64,000 bases of DNA from JAJPXI01 sp051867655 (GTDB lineage: Bacteria > Bacillota > Clostridia > Oscillospirales > Oscillospiraceae): the NCBI GenBank assembly GCA_051867655.1, contig JBJDYV010000020.1:62001-126000 (forward strand). The letters are read 5' to 3'. The stretch's first letter is position 1; every line of letters begins with the position of its first letter. The notes below the pieces were generated by a model. The model was not told the DNA's origin and did no database searches. It saw only the letters and a program-made list of their open reading frames with translations. The translations under genes were made by a program, and so were the position numbers. Shown piece by piece: positions 8,684 to 17,418 of the stretch.

Positions 8684-9589
8684 TCAGGACTTCTGCTTGG
8701 GATCCAGCGCGTCGCGCAGACCGTCGCCGACCATGTTGAAGGCGAGCACGGTGACGCAGACGAACAAGCCGGGAATGATGATCAGGTGGGGATAGAAGCG
8801 GAACCACTGCCGGCCCATGGCGATCATGGCACCCCACTCGGGCATGGGCTCCTGAATGCCCAGACCCAGGTAGCTCAGGCTGGCGGAGGTGAGGATCTTG
8901 CCGCCGATGCCCAGGGAAGCAGTGACGATCAGGGGGGACAGACAGTTGGGAACGATGTGGCTGAACATGATGCGGAACTTGCTGCAGTTGATGACCTGGG
9001 CGGCTTCCACAAACTCCTGCTTTCGCACGTTCAGCATCTGGCCCCGCAGCAGACGCACCATAGAGGAAATACCGCCGAAGGACAAAGCGATGACAGTTGG
9101 GATAAAGCCGCCGCCCATGACCTGGGAGATGCAGATGGCCAGCAGCATGCCGGGGATGGACTGCAGAATATCGCAGAAGCGGAGGATCAGCGTATCTGCC
9201 AGGCCGCCGAAGTAGCCGGCGATGGAGCCCAAAATGATGCCCACCAGCACGCCTGACAGCTCCGCTGTAAAGGCCATGAGCAGAGAATAGCGGCCGCCGT
9301 ACAGAATGCGGGAGAGGATATCACGGCCGTAAATGTCCGTGCCCAGCAGGTGGGCGAGACTGGGGCCCTGATTGGAGTTGATGGGATCAATCATGGTATA
9401 GTCATAGGGGGCGAGGATCGGGGCGAAAACGGAGATCAGGATCATGAACAGCAGAATGCAAAGTCCGATGATGGCCGTCTTTTTCCGCACGAACTGCTTT
9501 GCGACGGAATACCACGTCGTGTCCTTCCATGACTTTTTCGGCAGACCGGAAGTCTGCGCCTGGGCAGCTTTCGATGCAGAACGACTCAT
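8684..9589 (-). CDS. Oligopeptide ABC transporter permease (DppC type)
   Basis: A 301-residue inner-membrane protein. It has a soluble N-terminus, an OppC-type N-terminal helix (residues 38-60), the extracytoplasmic motif HLLGTDIYGRDILSR near 85, and the permease EAA loop EFVEAAQVINCSKFRIMFSH near 200 that couples to the ATPases. The start overlaps the stop of the DppB-type gene by 4 bases, the usual translational coupling. It forms the pore with DppB and acts on peptides delivered by the binding lipoprotein. Confidence 0.94.
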   Translation of the reverse strand: MSRSASKAAQAQTSGLPKKSWKDTTWYSVAKQFVRKKTAIIGLCILLFMILISVFAPILAPYDYTMIDPINSNQGPSLAHLLGTDIYGRDILSRILYGGRYSLLMAFTAELSGVLVGIILGSIAGYFGGLADTLILRFCDILQSIPGMLLAICISQVMGGGFIPTVIALSFGGISSMVRLLRGQMLNVRKQEFVEAAQVINCSKFRIMFSHIVPNCLSPLIVTASLGIGGKILTSASLSYLGLGIQEPMPEWGAMIAMGRQWFRFYPHLIIIPGLFVCVTVLAFNMVGDGLRDALDPKQKS

Positions 9590-10539
9590 TTCCTCACCCT
9601 CCTCTTTTTCTGCTCATACTGGGCTTTGATGCGGGGGTCGATGAACGCATAACAGAGGTCCACGACCAGCATGACGATACAGAACATGATCGCGAGGACC
9701 ACGACGCCGCCCCGGACCACCGGGTAGTCACGGGCGGAGATGGCGTCCATGACGTAGGTGCCTACGCCGGGGATGGCGAACACCGTTTCAATGACGATGG
9801 AGCCGCCCAGGGCTGAGCCGAAGTGGGTGCCCACGCTGGTGATGATGGGGATCATGGCATTGGGCAGCGCGTGGCGGTACAGGATCGTCCGTTCACTGAT
9901 GCCCTGGGCACGGGCCGTCACGCAGTAATCGGCGTTCTTCACCTCCAGCATCTGGGACCGGGTCAGCCGGCCCATCTGGCCGATGCCGGAAAGGCCCGCC
10001 GCGATGCAGGGCAGGATGTAGCTCTGCCAGCTGGCCACGCCGGAGGAGGGAAGAAGGTCCAGCTTCAGGGAGAAGAGCAGGATCAGCAGCAGGGCGATCC
10101 AGAAGCCGGGGAAGGAGGTGGTGAACATGGCGATGAAGGTACAGAAGGTGTCCTGCCACTTGTCCTTGTGGGTGGCCGCCGACATGCCCAGTGGGATGCC
10201 GAAGACCACCTGGATCAGCAAGACCATGACGGCAATGATCACGGTGCGGGGCATACGCGCCAGCAGCTGCTGCATGACCTTGGTGCCGTCCATAAAGGCA
10301 GTGCCCAGGTTGCCGTGCAGGAACAGCTGGGACAGGAACTGCCACAGCTGCACCGCATAGGGCTGGTCCAGACCCAACTGTGCCCGCTTCTCAGCCAGCT
10401 GCTCCGCCGTGGCCGTGGGGCCCAGCAAGGACTCTGCCGGGTCGCCCGGTGTGAAGTACAGCAGGGTGAAAATGACGATGGCCACACAGATGATCACGGG
10501 GATCAAAATCAAGAGTCGTTTGACAATATATCTCCACAT
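9586..10539 (-). CDS. Oligopeptide ABC transporter permease (DppB type)
   Basis: 317 residues, six predicted helices. The start MWRYIVKRLLILIPV and the following YFTPGDPAESLLG are typical of DppB/OppB; the EAA loop NADYCVTARAQGISERTILYRHALPNA lies near 205-235. It is the first permease gene after the binding-protein gene and overlaps dppC by 4 bases. A long stem-loop lies between it and the upstream binding-protein gene, probably tuning the ratio of abundant lipoprotein to scarce permease. Confidence 0.94.
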   Translation of the reverse strand: MWRYIVKRLLILIPVIICVAIVIFTLLYFTPGDPAESLLGPTATAEQLAEKRAQLGLDQPYAVQLWQFLSQLFLHGNLGTAFMDGTKVMQQLLARMPRTVIIAVMVLLIQVVFGIPLGMSAATHKDKWQDTFCTFIAMFTTSFPGFWIALLLILLFSLKLDLLPSSGVASWQSYILPCIAAGLSGIGQMGRLTRSQMLEVKNADYCVTARAQGISERTILYRHALPNAMIPIITSVGTHFGSALGGSIVIETVFAIPGVGTYVMDAISARDYPVVRGGVVVLAIMFCIVMLVVDLCYAFIDPRIKAQYEQKKRRVRK

Positions 10540-10602
10540 ATGTATACCTCATTGTTCTGTGTCAGGCTCTTAAGAGCGGAACCGGTGTGCGGATGAACAG
10601 AC

Positions 10603-10650
10603 ACATAGCGCAGGGATACGGAAGCTGCGCCGCATCTGCCTGCGCTATGT
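10603..10650 (-). repeat. Stem-loop between binding-protein and permease genes
   Basis: Perfect 12-bp arms (10603-10614 ACATAGCGCAGG, 10639-10650) with a 24-base interior. It lies in the 127-base gap after the binding-protein gene. Stem-loops here commonly protect the upstream mRNA end or partly terminate transcription. The plus-strand peptide operon has a matching element at 20321-20378. Confidence 0.75.
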
Positions 10651-10666
10651 ATCAGTTCAGCTTATA

Positions 10667-12337
10667 TTACGCGTCGGGAGCAATCGTGCAGGCGCCCAGG
10701 ATGAAGTTGCCCTGCGGCACGCGGACGATGTTGGTAAAGCGGTCATTGGTAAAGGCGGGCTGGTAATACACGCTCAGAGCGTAGCTGTAGCACTGCTCCT
10801 CAACATAGTTGCAGAAAGCAACGTAGTCTTCTTCGGTGGCGCTGGACATGGACATCTGATCGTAGAGGTTCTGGAGAGTTTCATCATAGATGAAGTTGTG
10901 GTTTTTGCCGCCTTTGTAGGTGTTGACAGAGAACTCACCCAGAGCACCCCAGGCGTAGTAGTTGGCGCGCTGGTTGCGGAAGTCGATGTCGTAGTGGGTG
11001 CCGGTCTCGTCGCGGGCTTCCTCGTTGTAGACGGCGCTGTCATACTCCAGCAGCTCCATGTTGATGCCGATGGCGCTGCAGTAAGACTGAATGGCGGTAG
11101 CCATGATGCGGGCGGAGTTGTTTTGGCAGACCAGCATCTTCAGGGTCTCGCCCTTGTAGCTGGACTGGCTCAGATAATCCTTGGCCAGATCCACATCGTA
11201 GTCAAAGTAAGAGCCGTCGTCGATCTTGTCGGTGTAATCCAGCCACACGGGGTTGGCCATACCCACCGCGTTCAGATACTGACCGGCGCCGAAGCCCAGA
11301 TAGTTGATGGCGTTGACGTCGATGCAATGGCAGATGGCCTTGCGCAGATTAATGTCGGACAGGGGGCTGTTCTCGCCGCAGTTAAAGGTCAGGTAGTACA
11401 GGGCGTTGTTGGTAATGACGTCGATATTGTAGCCTTCGTTGGGCTCGAAGGTGTCGGGGTTGCAGAAGGTGACATAGTCAGCGTAGTTCAGACCGCCGGT
11501 GCAGTCAGTCTCGCCCTTTTCCAGGGCGATGGCCTCGGTGGAACGATCGGTGTAGACCACGAAGCGGATCTTGTCCACGTTGTACATGGAGCGGGTGGAG
11601 ATCAGGGACGTGTCGGTCTGCCAGTAGTTTCCGGTGTACTCATACTCGAAATAGTTTCCGCTCTCAAAGCTGCTCAGGGCATAGGGAGAGGTGCCCACGG
11701 GAGAGGTGGTCATGGGAGTTGTGTCATTGGCGTTGTCCGGGCTGTCGTTCCAGGCCTTCTCGGTGACGATCATGCACTTGTCGAACAGCTCCTGGGCGGA
11801 ACCCTTCAGGTCCTTGGAGAAGACAAAGCGAATGGTGTACTCGCCGGTGGCCTCGTAGCTTGCCAGATTGGCGACCTTGGAGGCGTTGTTGCCGTCCTCG
11901 ATGAACTTGTCGTAGGAGAAGACGACGTCGGAGGCGGTCACATGGTTGCCAGCCTGGTCAAAGACGTAGTCGTAGATCTCCACGTCGTAGACGCAGGGCT
12001 CGGGAGAGGTGACCTCCCTGGCGATGACCATTTCCCACTCACCCTGGGAGTTGGTGTAGGTCAGGGGCTCAAAGCATGCGGCACGGGTGTACTCGCGTCC
12101 GCCGCCGTCCGAGGCGTAGGGGCACAGGGTGGTGGCGTTGCTGGACAGAGAGATAACGACGCTGGTGTACTCGTGCTCGGTGTTGATGACGGCGTCTTCC
12201 TTGTCGGTGTTAGAAATTTCCATGGAAGTCTGGGGGGAATTGGAGGCCGCGGGAGAACCGCTGCCGCTGTTGGAGTTGCAGGCACACAGGCCCAGGGCCA
12301 AGGCCAGCGCAAGAACAAGGGCGGTTGCTTTTTTCAT
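10667..12337 (-). CDS. Peptide-binding lipoprotein, SBP family 5
   Basis: 556 residues. A lipoprotein signal peptide ends in the lipobox LCAC with Cys20, followed by a Ser/Gly/Asn-rich linker and an SBP_bac_5 fold: ITSPEPCVYDVEIYDYVFDQAGN...TASDVVFSY near 125-150 and the family-typical LRKAICHCIDVNAINYLGFG near 345. Anchored outside the membrane, it captures the ligand and delivers it to DppB/C. The ligand is not predictable; family members bind peptides, opines, nickel chelates or sugars. It is the second gene of the operon, after a beta-helix protein. Confidence 0.93.
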   Translation of the reverse strand: MKKATALVLALALALGLCACNSNSGSGSPAASNSPQTSMEISNTDKEDAVINTEHEYTSVVISLSSNATTLCPYASDGGGREYTRAACFEPLTYTNSQGEWEMVIAREVTSPEPCVYDVEIYDYVFDQAGNHVTASDVVFSYDKFIEDGNNASKVANLASYEATGEYTIRFVFSKDLKGSAQELFDKCMIVTEKAWNDSPDNANDTTPMTTSPVGTSPYALSSFESGNYFEYEYTGNYWQTDTSLISTRSMYNVDKIRFVVYTDRSTEAIALEKGETDCTGGLNYADYVTFCNPDTFEPNEGYNIDVITNNALYYLTFNCGENSPLSDINLRKAICHCIDVNAINYLGFGAGQYLNAVGMANPVWLDYTDKIDDGSYFDYDVDLAKDYLSQSSYKGETLKMLVCQNNSARIMATAIQSYCSAIGINMELLEYDSAVYNEEARDETGTHYDIDFRNQRANYYAWGALGEFSVNTYKGGKNHNFIYDETLQNLYDQMSMSSATEEDYVAFCNYVEEQCYSYALSVYYQPAFTNDRFTNIVRVPQGNFILGACTIAPDA

Positions 12338-12452
12338 GGTATCTCCATCCTTTTCATTCGATGTATTCTGAATCAGCCTGGGGCTGGATCAGTCATCTTG
12401 ATCGGCCGCCTTTTGGCAGGGCGGCACTGAGAAATGCCGTATAGTATAAATA

Positions 12453-13178
12453 TCACGGATTGAAGCGAATGACAACAGGTTTGCTTACATCAGTCTGGGC
12501 CAGGCAGTCGCCGTGCCACTCTTCGGCCGAGCCGGCAAACTCCACCGCGTTCTCCACTACGGAGTTGGGGCCAATGGTCAGCTTGGTGTTGGTGGCCCGG
12601 ATGGACTGGGGAATGGACGAGCCGATGACCGTGCCGCCGGTGATGGTAATGGCGCCGTTCTCCTGCTCACCGTATTCCGCAGCGAACAGCCGGCCACCGG
12701 CGTACACTGCGCCGGCATTGCGGCTGCAGGGGCCGCAGTAGGCCTCGATCCGGCCGCCGGTGATGGTAATATTGCCGTAGCGGGCGCAGATGCAGCGACT
12801 CCACAGGGTAGTCTCCACCGAGGTGTGGGTGGCATCGTTGATCAGCGTGCCCTCGCCGCCGGAGAAGGTCAGGTTGCCCTTGGTGTACAGAGTGGCTGTG
12901 TTGGCGTTGGGGCCGTCCGGCAGGACGCGCAGGATGCTTGTGCCGCTCTCCAGGACAATGGTGGTGCCCCCGGGAACCACCAGAGCTATATCCGCGCTGG
13001 TCTCAAAATGCAGTCCGGTCAGGATCAGGTTGTTCCCTTCGCCGCGGTAGCCGTCGATCTCAACGGCCTCGCCGATCTCCACGTCCACGAGGGTTTCTTT
13101 TTCCTCCCGGCAGGAGCCGGCGTACATTTTGCAGTCCTCTGCGTTATAGAACAGGGTATAATTTTTGATTTCTGCCAT
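12453..13178 (-). CDS. Beta-helix-like repeat protein of unknown function, first gene of operon
   Basis: 241 residues built of short strand-turn repeats typical of a right-handed beta-helix: NNLILTGLHF, ADIALVVPGG, TATLYTKGNLTFSGGEG, GNITITGGRIEAY, GAITITGGTVIGS, TKLTIGPNSVVENA. Such GxITITGG repeats occur in surface carbohydrate-binding proteins, yet here there is no signal peptide, membrane helix or anchor: it begins MAEIKNYTLFYNAEDC. There are six Cys residues. It is the first gene downstream of the LysR-controlled promoter, so its product is probably needed with the transporter. Function unknown. Confidence 0.7.
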   Translation of the reverse strand: MAEIKNYTLFYNAEDCKMYAGSCREEKETLVDVEIGEAVEIDGYRGEGNNLILTGLHFETSADIALVVPGGTTIVLESGTSILRVLPDGPNANTATLYTKGNLTFSGGEGTLINDATHTSVETTLWSRCICARYGNITITGGRIEAYCGPCSRNAGAVYAGGRLFAAEYGEQENGAITITGGTVIGSSIPQSIRATNTKLTIGPNSVVENAVEFAGSAEEWHGDCLAQTDVSKPVVIRFNP

Positions 13179-13237
13179 AGCTTTTCACCTCGTAATTCCA
13201 CGCAAGGTGTAATCAATTACTTGCTGTGTATGCGCTT

Positions 13238-13266
13238 ATTATACAATTATTTGGGATGGAATACAA
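13238..13266 (-). promoter_or_regulatory. Sigma-A-type promoter of the minus-strand peptide operon
   Basis: Read on the minus strand: -35 TTGTAT (13261-13266), 17-bp spacer, perfect -10 TATAAT (13238-13243). Transcription should begin near 13231, about 50 bases before the beta-helix gene. The weak -35 fits a promoter that needs an activator, here the divergent LysR protein. Confidence 0.75.
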
Positions 13267-13284
13267 TTCGTTTGTTGAAATATG

Positions 13285-13303
13285 CCATTCCAAAACGGAA
13301 TGG
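13285..13303. promoter_or_regulatory. Candidate LysR operator (T-N11-A box)
   Basis: Inverted repeat CCATTCC-N5-GGAATGG; its core ATTCC-N5-GGAAT satisfies the T-N11-A rule for LysR-type regulators. Its centre is about 63 bases upstream of the predicted minus-strand start, the classic recognition position, and it also lies 38 bases upstream of the lysR -35 box. This geometry supports activation of the peptide operon and autoregulation. Confidence 0.7.
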
Positions 13304-13340
13304 AGAAAATGCTGCTGGTAAAATGGCATTGCGCGCTCTC

Positions 13341-13369
13341 TTGACTTTTCAGGTATAGTCTTACATAAT
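13341..13369 (+). promoter_or_regulatory. Promoter of the lysR gene at 13412
   Basis: TTGACT (13341-13346), 17-bp spacer, CATAAT (13364-13369): each box one base from consensus. The start codon lies about 43 bases downstream of the -10 box. Confidence 0.7.
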
Positions 13370-13411
13370 GTAATAAAATGAAAGTAAAACAGCGGAAAAA
13401 GGGTAATACAG

Positions 13412-14368
13412 ATGAAACTTGAAACATTGAATGAATTTGTGGTCCTGGCGGATTTCAAGAGTTACACCAAGGCGGCGGAGGCCCTGTTTATCGCCCAGTC
13501 TACCCTGACCAAGCACATCCAGCAGCTGGAGGCGGAGCTGGGCCTTACCCTGATCAACCGCGGGCAGTACAATTTTTCCCTGACGCGGGACGGCATCTTT
13601 TTTTACGAATATGCGCGCAAGATTGTCGCCCTGAAGCAGAATTATATGGCCCAGCGCTTTTCGCCCACCGCACTGAATGAGATGGGCTTTGACTTCGGCA
13701 CCGGGTACCTGTCCGATGATGAGCATATGATTCTGACAGACGCGATCAGCGATTTTTCCGCCCTGTATCCCTACTGTCCCATTAATACCTTTCGGTTTAC
13801 CCATATGAGCCACTGCCGTACTCTGCTGCGAAACGGCGATATTTCCCTGGCGGTGGTCAAATACAGCGACGACTCCTCTGTGGCCTTTTCCAATACCCCC
13901 CAGTCGGAGTATGAGCGGATTCCCCTGTTCCGTGTACCCATGGTGGCCGTCCTGCCGGAAAACCACCCTCTGACGAGCAAGACCATCTTCATGACCGACT
14001 TGGCTCAGGAGAGCTTTCTCTTCGGTGCACGCAATTCCTTCCGTTTCCATAACTGCTATTCCGCCTGTCTGGGTGCGGGCTTTGAGCCGCGGGTGGCCTA
14101 TACCTTTGACAAGCCGGAGGCCATCATCACCTTTATCGAGCGCGGAAAGGGGGTTTCCATTGCCCCGGAGACCCTGATGACGAAGTTTCCCGAGCGGAAG
14201 GTCCATATTGCCCACTTCGATCCGCCGATCGAAGAAAAAACGGACATCATCTGCATTAAAAACACCTCTTCTTACTCCCTGGAGAAGCAGTTTGTGTCCT
14301 GTATCATGGATGCCGTCCGCAAGAGCGGGTACAGAAAGTACTTTGTACCGCAGGAGGGGCAAGCGTGA
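13412..14368 (+). CDS. LysR-family transcriptional regulator
   Basis: 318 residues. The N-terminal winged helix-turn-helix spans about 1-60 with the family core SYTKAAEALFIAQSTLTKHIQQLEAELGL; the remainder is the periplasmic-binding-like effector domain (HFRFTHMS... near 130, MVAVLPENHPL near 180). It is transcribed away from the beta-helix/peptide-transporter operon, with a T-N11-A box between them, so it very likely regulates that operon in response to a ligand related to the imported compound. A strong terminator follows. Confidence 0.93.
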   Translation: MKLETLNEFVVLADFKSYTKAAEALFIAQSTLTKHIQQLEAELGLTLINRGQYNFSLTRDGIFFYEYARKIVALKQNYMAQRFSPTALNEMGFDFGTGYLSDDEHMILTDAISDFSALYPYCPINTFRFTHMSHCRTLLRNGDISLAVVKYSDDSSVAFSNTPQSEYERIPLFRVPMVAVLPENHPLTSKTIFMTDLAQESFLFGARNSFRFHNCYSACLGAGFEPRVAYTFDKPEAIITFIERGKGVSIAPETLMTKFPERKVHIAHFDPPIEEKTDIICIKNTSSYSLEKQFVSCIMDAVRKSGYRKYFVPQEGQA

Positions 14369-14389
14369 AACAACGTAGTTCAAAAAAAT

Positions 14390-14430
14390 CCCTCACAAGG
14401 CTTGTGAGCCTTGTGAGGGTCAGTTTTTTT
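14390..14430 (+). terminator. Rho-independent terminator of lysR
   Basis: Perfect 12-bp stem (14390-14401 CCCTCACAAGGC, 14408-14419), 6-base loop, followed by TCAG and seven T residues. An A-run precedes the stem, so it can also serve the convergent aldo/keto reductase gene. Confidence 0.93.
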
Positions 14431-14482
14431 CATCTAACATCGGCAGAGTCACCTTTGAGCAGGTGCTCATCCGGACGTTTGC

Positions 14483-15616
14483 TCATACCAAGATTTTGCT
14501 GACAAAATCCGCCAAAGCCTCAGATATTTTGATCTCCTGGGGACACACGGTCTCACATCTTCTGCAGCCGATACAGGAAGAAGGCTGCTTCTCCGCAGGA
14601 ATCTTAGACAGATGCATTTTCGGAAGGAATGCATCATTGGAGAAACTGAGTTCATTATAAAGGCTCAGCAAATCAGGGATCTCCAGCCCCATAGGACAGT
14701 ATGCCGTGCAATAGCGGCAGGCCGTGCAGGACACGCCGCCGCGCATTTCCGTGGCGATTTCCGTCAGGACAGACATCTCATCCTCGGTCAAAGGTCGATT
14801 GGTCTCAAAAGTATGCAAATTGTCCATCACCTGATTGTAGTCGGACATACCGGAAAGGATCATAGTCACGCCGGGAATGGACTGCAGGAAGCGGAAGCCC
14901 CAGGCAGGGATGCCTTCCTCGGGACGCAGATGCTTCAGCTTGGCGGTATTCTCCTCGGAGAGAGCTGCCAGCTTTCCACCGCGCAGAGGCTCCATGACCC
15001 AAATGGGGATATTCAACTCATTGAGCAGGGCCACTTTGTCGCAGGCTTTCTGCAGGGACCAGTCGATGTAGTTTAACTGAATCTGGCAAAATTCCATCTG
15101 TTTGCCCCATCTGTCCAGAAAGCGCTTCATAGTCTCAAAGGAACCGTGAACAGAGAAACCCAAATGGCGGATGCGGCCATTTTCCTTCTGCTTCAACAGA
15201 TACGGGATGACATCGTTATCTTCATCCAGATAGGCATCGATGTTCTTTTCACACACGTTGTGGATCAAGTAAAAATCAAAAAAATCCACCTGGCATTTTT
15301 CCAGCTGTTTTTCAAAGATTTCCGCGGCTCTATTCATGTTGGCAGGGTCCATGCCGGGAAATTTTGTGGCCAGATAATAGCTTTCGCGAGGGTACTTGCT
15401 GAGGATTTTTCCGATGACAACTTCGGAGGTGTAATCGTGATACATCCAGGCAGTGTCAAAATAGTTGATGCCATGTTCGATTGCCGCGGCAACCATCTTT
15501 GCGGTAGCTTCTTCATCAATCTGACCGTTGTTTCCGCCCATGACAGGTAAGCGCATGGTGCCCATGCCCAGACTTGATAGTTTAAGCTCTTTAAACTGTT
15601 TGTAAATCAAAGCCAA
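14483..15616 (-). CDS. Aldo/keto reductase with C-terminal 4Fe-4S domain
   Basis: 377 residues. The N-terminal TIM barrel has catalytic Asp, Tyr, Lys and His positions in FDTAWMY (50s), ATKFP (80s) and YLIHNV (120). After residue 290 come two cysteine clusters, CTACRYCTAYCP and CIGCRRCETVCP, a ferredoxin-like addition found in a clostridial subfamily of NAD(P)H-dependent carbonyl reductases. Cytosolic; substrate unknown. It stands alone between a lysR terminator and a gene-poor stretch. Confidence 0.9.
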   Translation of the reverse strand: MALIYKQFKELKLSSLGMGTMRLPVMGGNNGQIDEEATAKMVAAAIEHGINYFDTAWMYHDYTSEVVIGKILSKYPRESYYLATKFPGMDPANMNRAAEIFEKQLEKCQVDFFDFYLIHNVCEKNIDAYLDEDNDVIPYLLKQKENGRIRHLGFSVHGSFETMKRFLDRWGKQMEFCQIQLNYIDWSLQKACDKVALLNELNIPIWVMEPLRGGKLAALSEENTAKLKHLRPEEGIPAWGFRFLQSIPGVTMILSGMSDYNQVMDNLHTFETNRPLTEDEMSVLTEIATEMRGGVSCTACRYCTAYCPMGLEIPDLLSLYNELSFSNDAFLPKMHLSKIPAEKQPSSCIGCRRCETVCPQEIKISEALADFVSKILV

Positions 15617-16030
15617 TATCTCCTTTCCTTTTGCAAAAATTGCCAGATCCTAAGGAACTCTTTATATGATATTACTATATACCTGTGATCAAAACAAGCA
15701 GAAATGTACATTTAAATGTGATCGTGTGCTCGCTGCGGAAGCCCAAGTTCTCGCGTTCCGCGACTTCCATGCGTATGGCGGCTTTGCAGACTACGGTTCG
15801 CAGTTTCCTGTCGGAGCGCGCCATCTATGCCGCGTCGGAATATCGCTTTGAAGCGGACCGGGCAGTCGGCTTGCATTGGATCGGGATTTACAGCAGCGCG
15901 ATCCCCAATGTCCGAGGTATCCACATCTGCTGCTCTGTGTGGGTATGACCGGCGGTTTGATTGGAGAAAAGCCAAGCATTGTTACAAGGCGGGGCGAATC
16001 GCAATAAAATGACAATAGCATCGAAGAAAA
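15617..16030. other. Gene-free stretch of about 410 bases
   Basis: Short open frames occur on both strands (for example 15712-15975 minus) but none has a ribosome site, a recognisable domain or plausible composition. It may hold decayed coding DNA. I see no RNA fold or repeat here apart from the terminator that follows. Confidence 0.5.
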
Positions 16031-16074
16031 AGCACCGCGATCGGGGACCGGAAAGAAGTCCTGATCGCGGTGCT
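16031..16074 (-). terminator. Terminator of the zinc alcohol dehydrogenase gene
   Basis: Inverted repeat of 12 perfect pairs (16031-16042 and 16063-16074) plus a few inner pairs. On the minus strand it is followed by TTTTTCTTC, as expected for an intrinsic terminator about 70 bases after the stop at 16144. Confidence 0.85.
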
Positions 16075-16143
16075 TATATTTATATTCGAATGGTGCAAGA
16101 AGGGGAACGAAAAAACTCATTATAAGGGAGCAAAAGGAATCCG

Positions 16144-17190
16144 TTATCCGATTTTGACAACTGCTTTGACGATATTGGCCTTATCGGCTATGCTGCGGTC
16201 CATGGCATTCTGAATGTCATTGAAGTCAAACAGGTCGGTGACCACACCTTTTAAATTGACCTTGCCTGCGGCCACCGCCTCGATAGCCATGGGGTAAATG
16301 TGGCGATAGCGGAACACCGTTTTAAAAGTCAGTTCCTTGTCCAACGCCAGGCTCATAGGCAGATTCATCTCGCCGCTTTTGGAGTAGCCCACCAATACGA
16401 TGGTGGATCCCTTTTTAGCCATGCGGATGCACTGGCGGGTGGTGATTTCGGTTCCGGCGGTCTCGATGGACAGGTCACAGCCTTTGCCTTCAGTCAGGCG
16501 CAGGACAGCCTGTACGGCATCTTCCTTTCCTGCGTTGATGACGCCGTCTGCACCCAACTCCAGGGCTTTGTCCAGGCGCTTTTGCATCAGATCCACCACG
16601 TAGACCTTGGACACGCCTTTGGCTTTCAGCGCCATCATAGAAACCAACCCGATGCAGCCTGCGCCCATGACCACAGCGGTCTGCCCCACGCAAGCGCAGC
16701 CTTGATTGGCGGCGTGGAATCCCACGGCCAGCGGTTCAATCAAAGCGCCCTCCAAAGTGCTGACGTTGTCAGGCAGTTTGAAGCATAGGGCTGCTTCATG
16801 AGCCACGTACTCCTGAAACACGCCGTCCACAGGCGGGGTGGCGAAAAAGATCACATCGGGGCAGAGATTGTACCGGCCGGTACGGCAAAACTCGCAGCGG
16901 CCACAGGTCTTACCCGGCTCCAAAGCCACGCGATCACCCACTTTCAGGTGCGTGACATTCTCACCCACCTCCACCACCACGCCGCCGGGTTCATGGCCCA
17001 GCACGAAGGGAGGCTCCACCACGTAATCACCAATGGCGCCTGTCTCGTAGTAGTGCATGTCACTGCCGCAGATGCCCACGTATTCCAGCTTGACCAACAC
17101 TTCGTCTGCCTTGGGCGTGGGGATGGGCCGCTCGGTGTATCCCATCTTGCCGATGCCTTCCATCACGGCTACTTTCATCGTTCCTTCCAT
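16144..17190 (-). CDS. Zinc-dependent alcohol/polyol dehydrogenase (sorbitol-dehydrogenase-like)
   Basis: 348 residues of the medium-chain dehydrogenase family. Catalytic zinc ligands lie in GICGSDMHYYE (Cys about 41) and GHEPGG (His/Glu about 67); the structural zinc site is CGRCEFCRTGRYNLC (four Cys, about 96-110). The NAD-binding Rossmann turn is GAGCIG near 175. Spacing and HYYETGAIGDY resemble L-iditol/xylitol/sorbitol dehydrogenases. An AGGAGG site 8 bases before the ATG supports this start. Probable role: NAD-linked oxidation of a polyol or related secondary alcohol; the LysR gene just upstream on the same strand may control it. Confidence 0.9.
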   Translation of the reverse strand: MEGTMKVAVMEGIGKMGYTERPIPTPKADEVLVKLEYVGICGSDMHYYETGAIGDYVVEPPFVLGHEPGGVVVEVGENVTHLKVGDRVALEPGKTCGRCEFCRTGRYNLCPDVIFFATPPVDGVFQEYVAHEAALCFKLPDNVSTLEGALIEPLAVGFHAANQGCACVGQTAVVMGAGCIGLVSMMALKAKGVSKVYVVDLMQKRLDKALELGADGVINAGKEDAVQAVLRLTEGKGCDLSIETAGTEITTRQCIRMAKKGSTIVLVGYSKSGEMNLPMSLALDKELTFKTVFRYRHIYPMAIEAVAAGKVNLKGVVTDLFDFNDIQNAMDRSIADKANIVKAVVKIG

Positions 17191-17220
17191 TATCGCAGCC
17201 TCCTGTTAAAAGCTGTATCC

Positions 17221-17249
17221 AGAATAACGGTTATTCGATAAAAAGGCAA
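17221..17249 (-). promoter_or_regulatory. Candidate promoter with overlapping palindrome, dehydrogenase gene
   Basis: On the minus strand, TTGCCT (17244-17249), 17-bp spacer, TATTCT (17221-17226). A perfect 15-bp palindrome GAATAAC-G-GTTATTC (17222-17236) covers the -10 region, suggesting a repressor or LysR-type site acting on the dehydrogenase gene 31 bases downstream. Confidence 0.5.
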
Positions 17250-17418
17250 GTCATTTCCCGCAAAATGAACATCTGTGCACTTCCTGTATGCGGATGCCAT
17301 TTGATTTCTGCAATTCATTTTCAAATTTCCATGTTCTTTTCCTCGCCGGTGTACAGGGATACCTAAAAATATGAGTGGTTCGGATTTAAAAGGCAACAGG
17401 AGAGGATCGTCCCGCAAT

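Noticed and set aside
15685..15975. Overlapping short frames in the gap after the aldo/keto reductase
   Set aside because: No ribosome sites, no recognisable domain; competing frames on both strands of similar quality.
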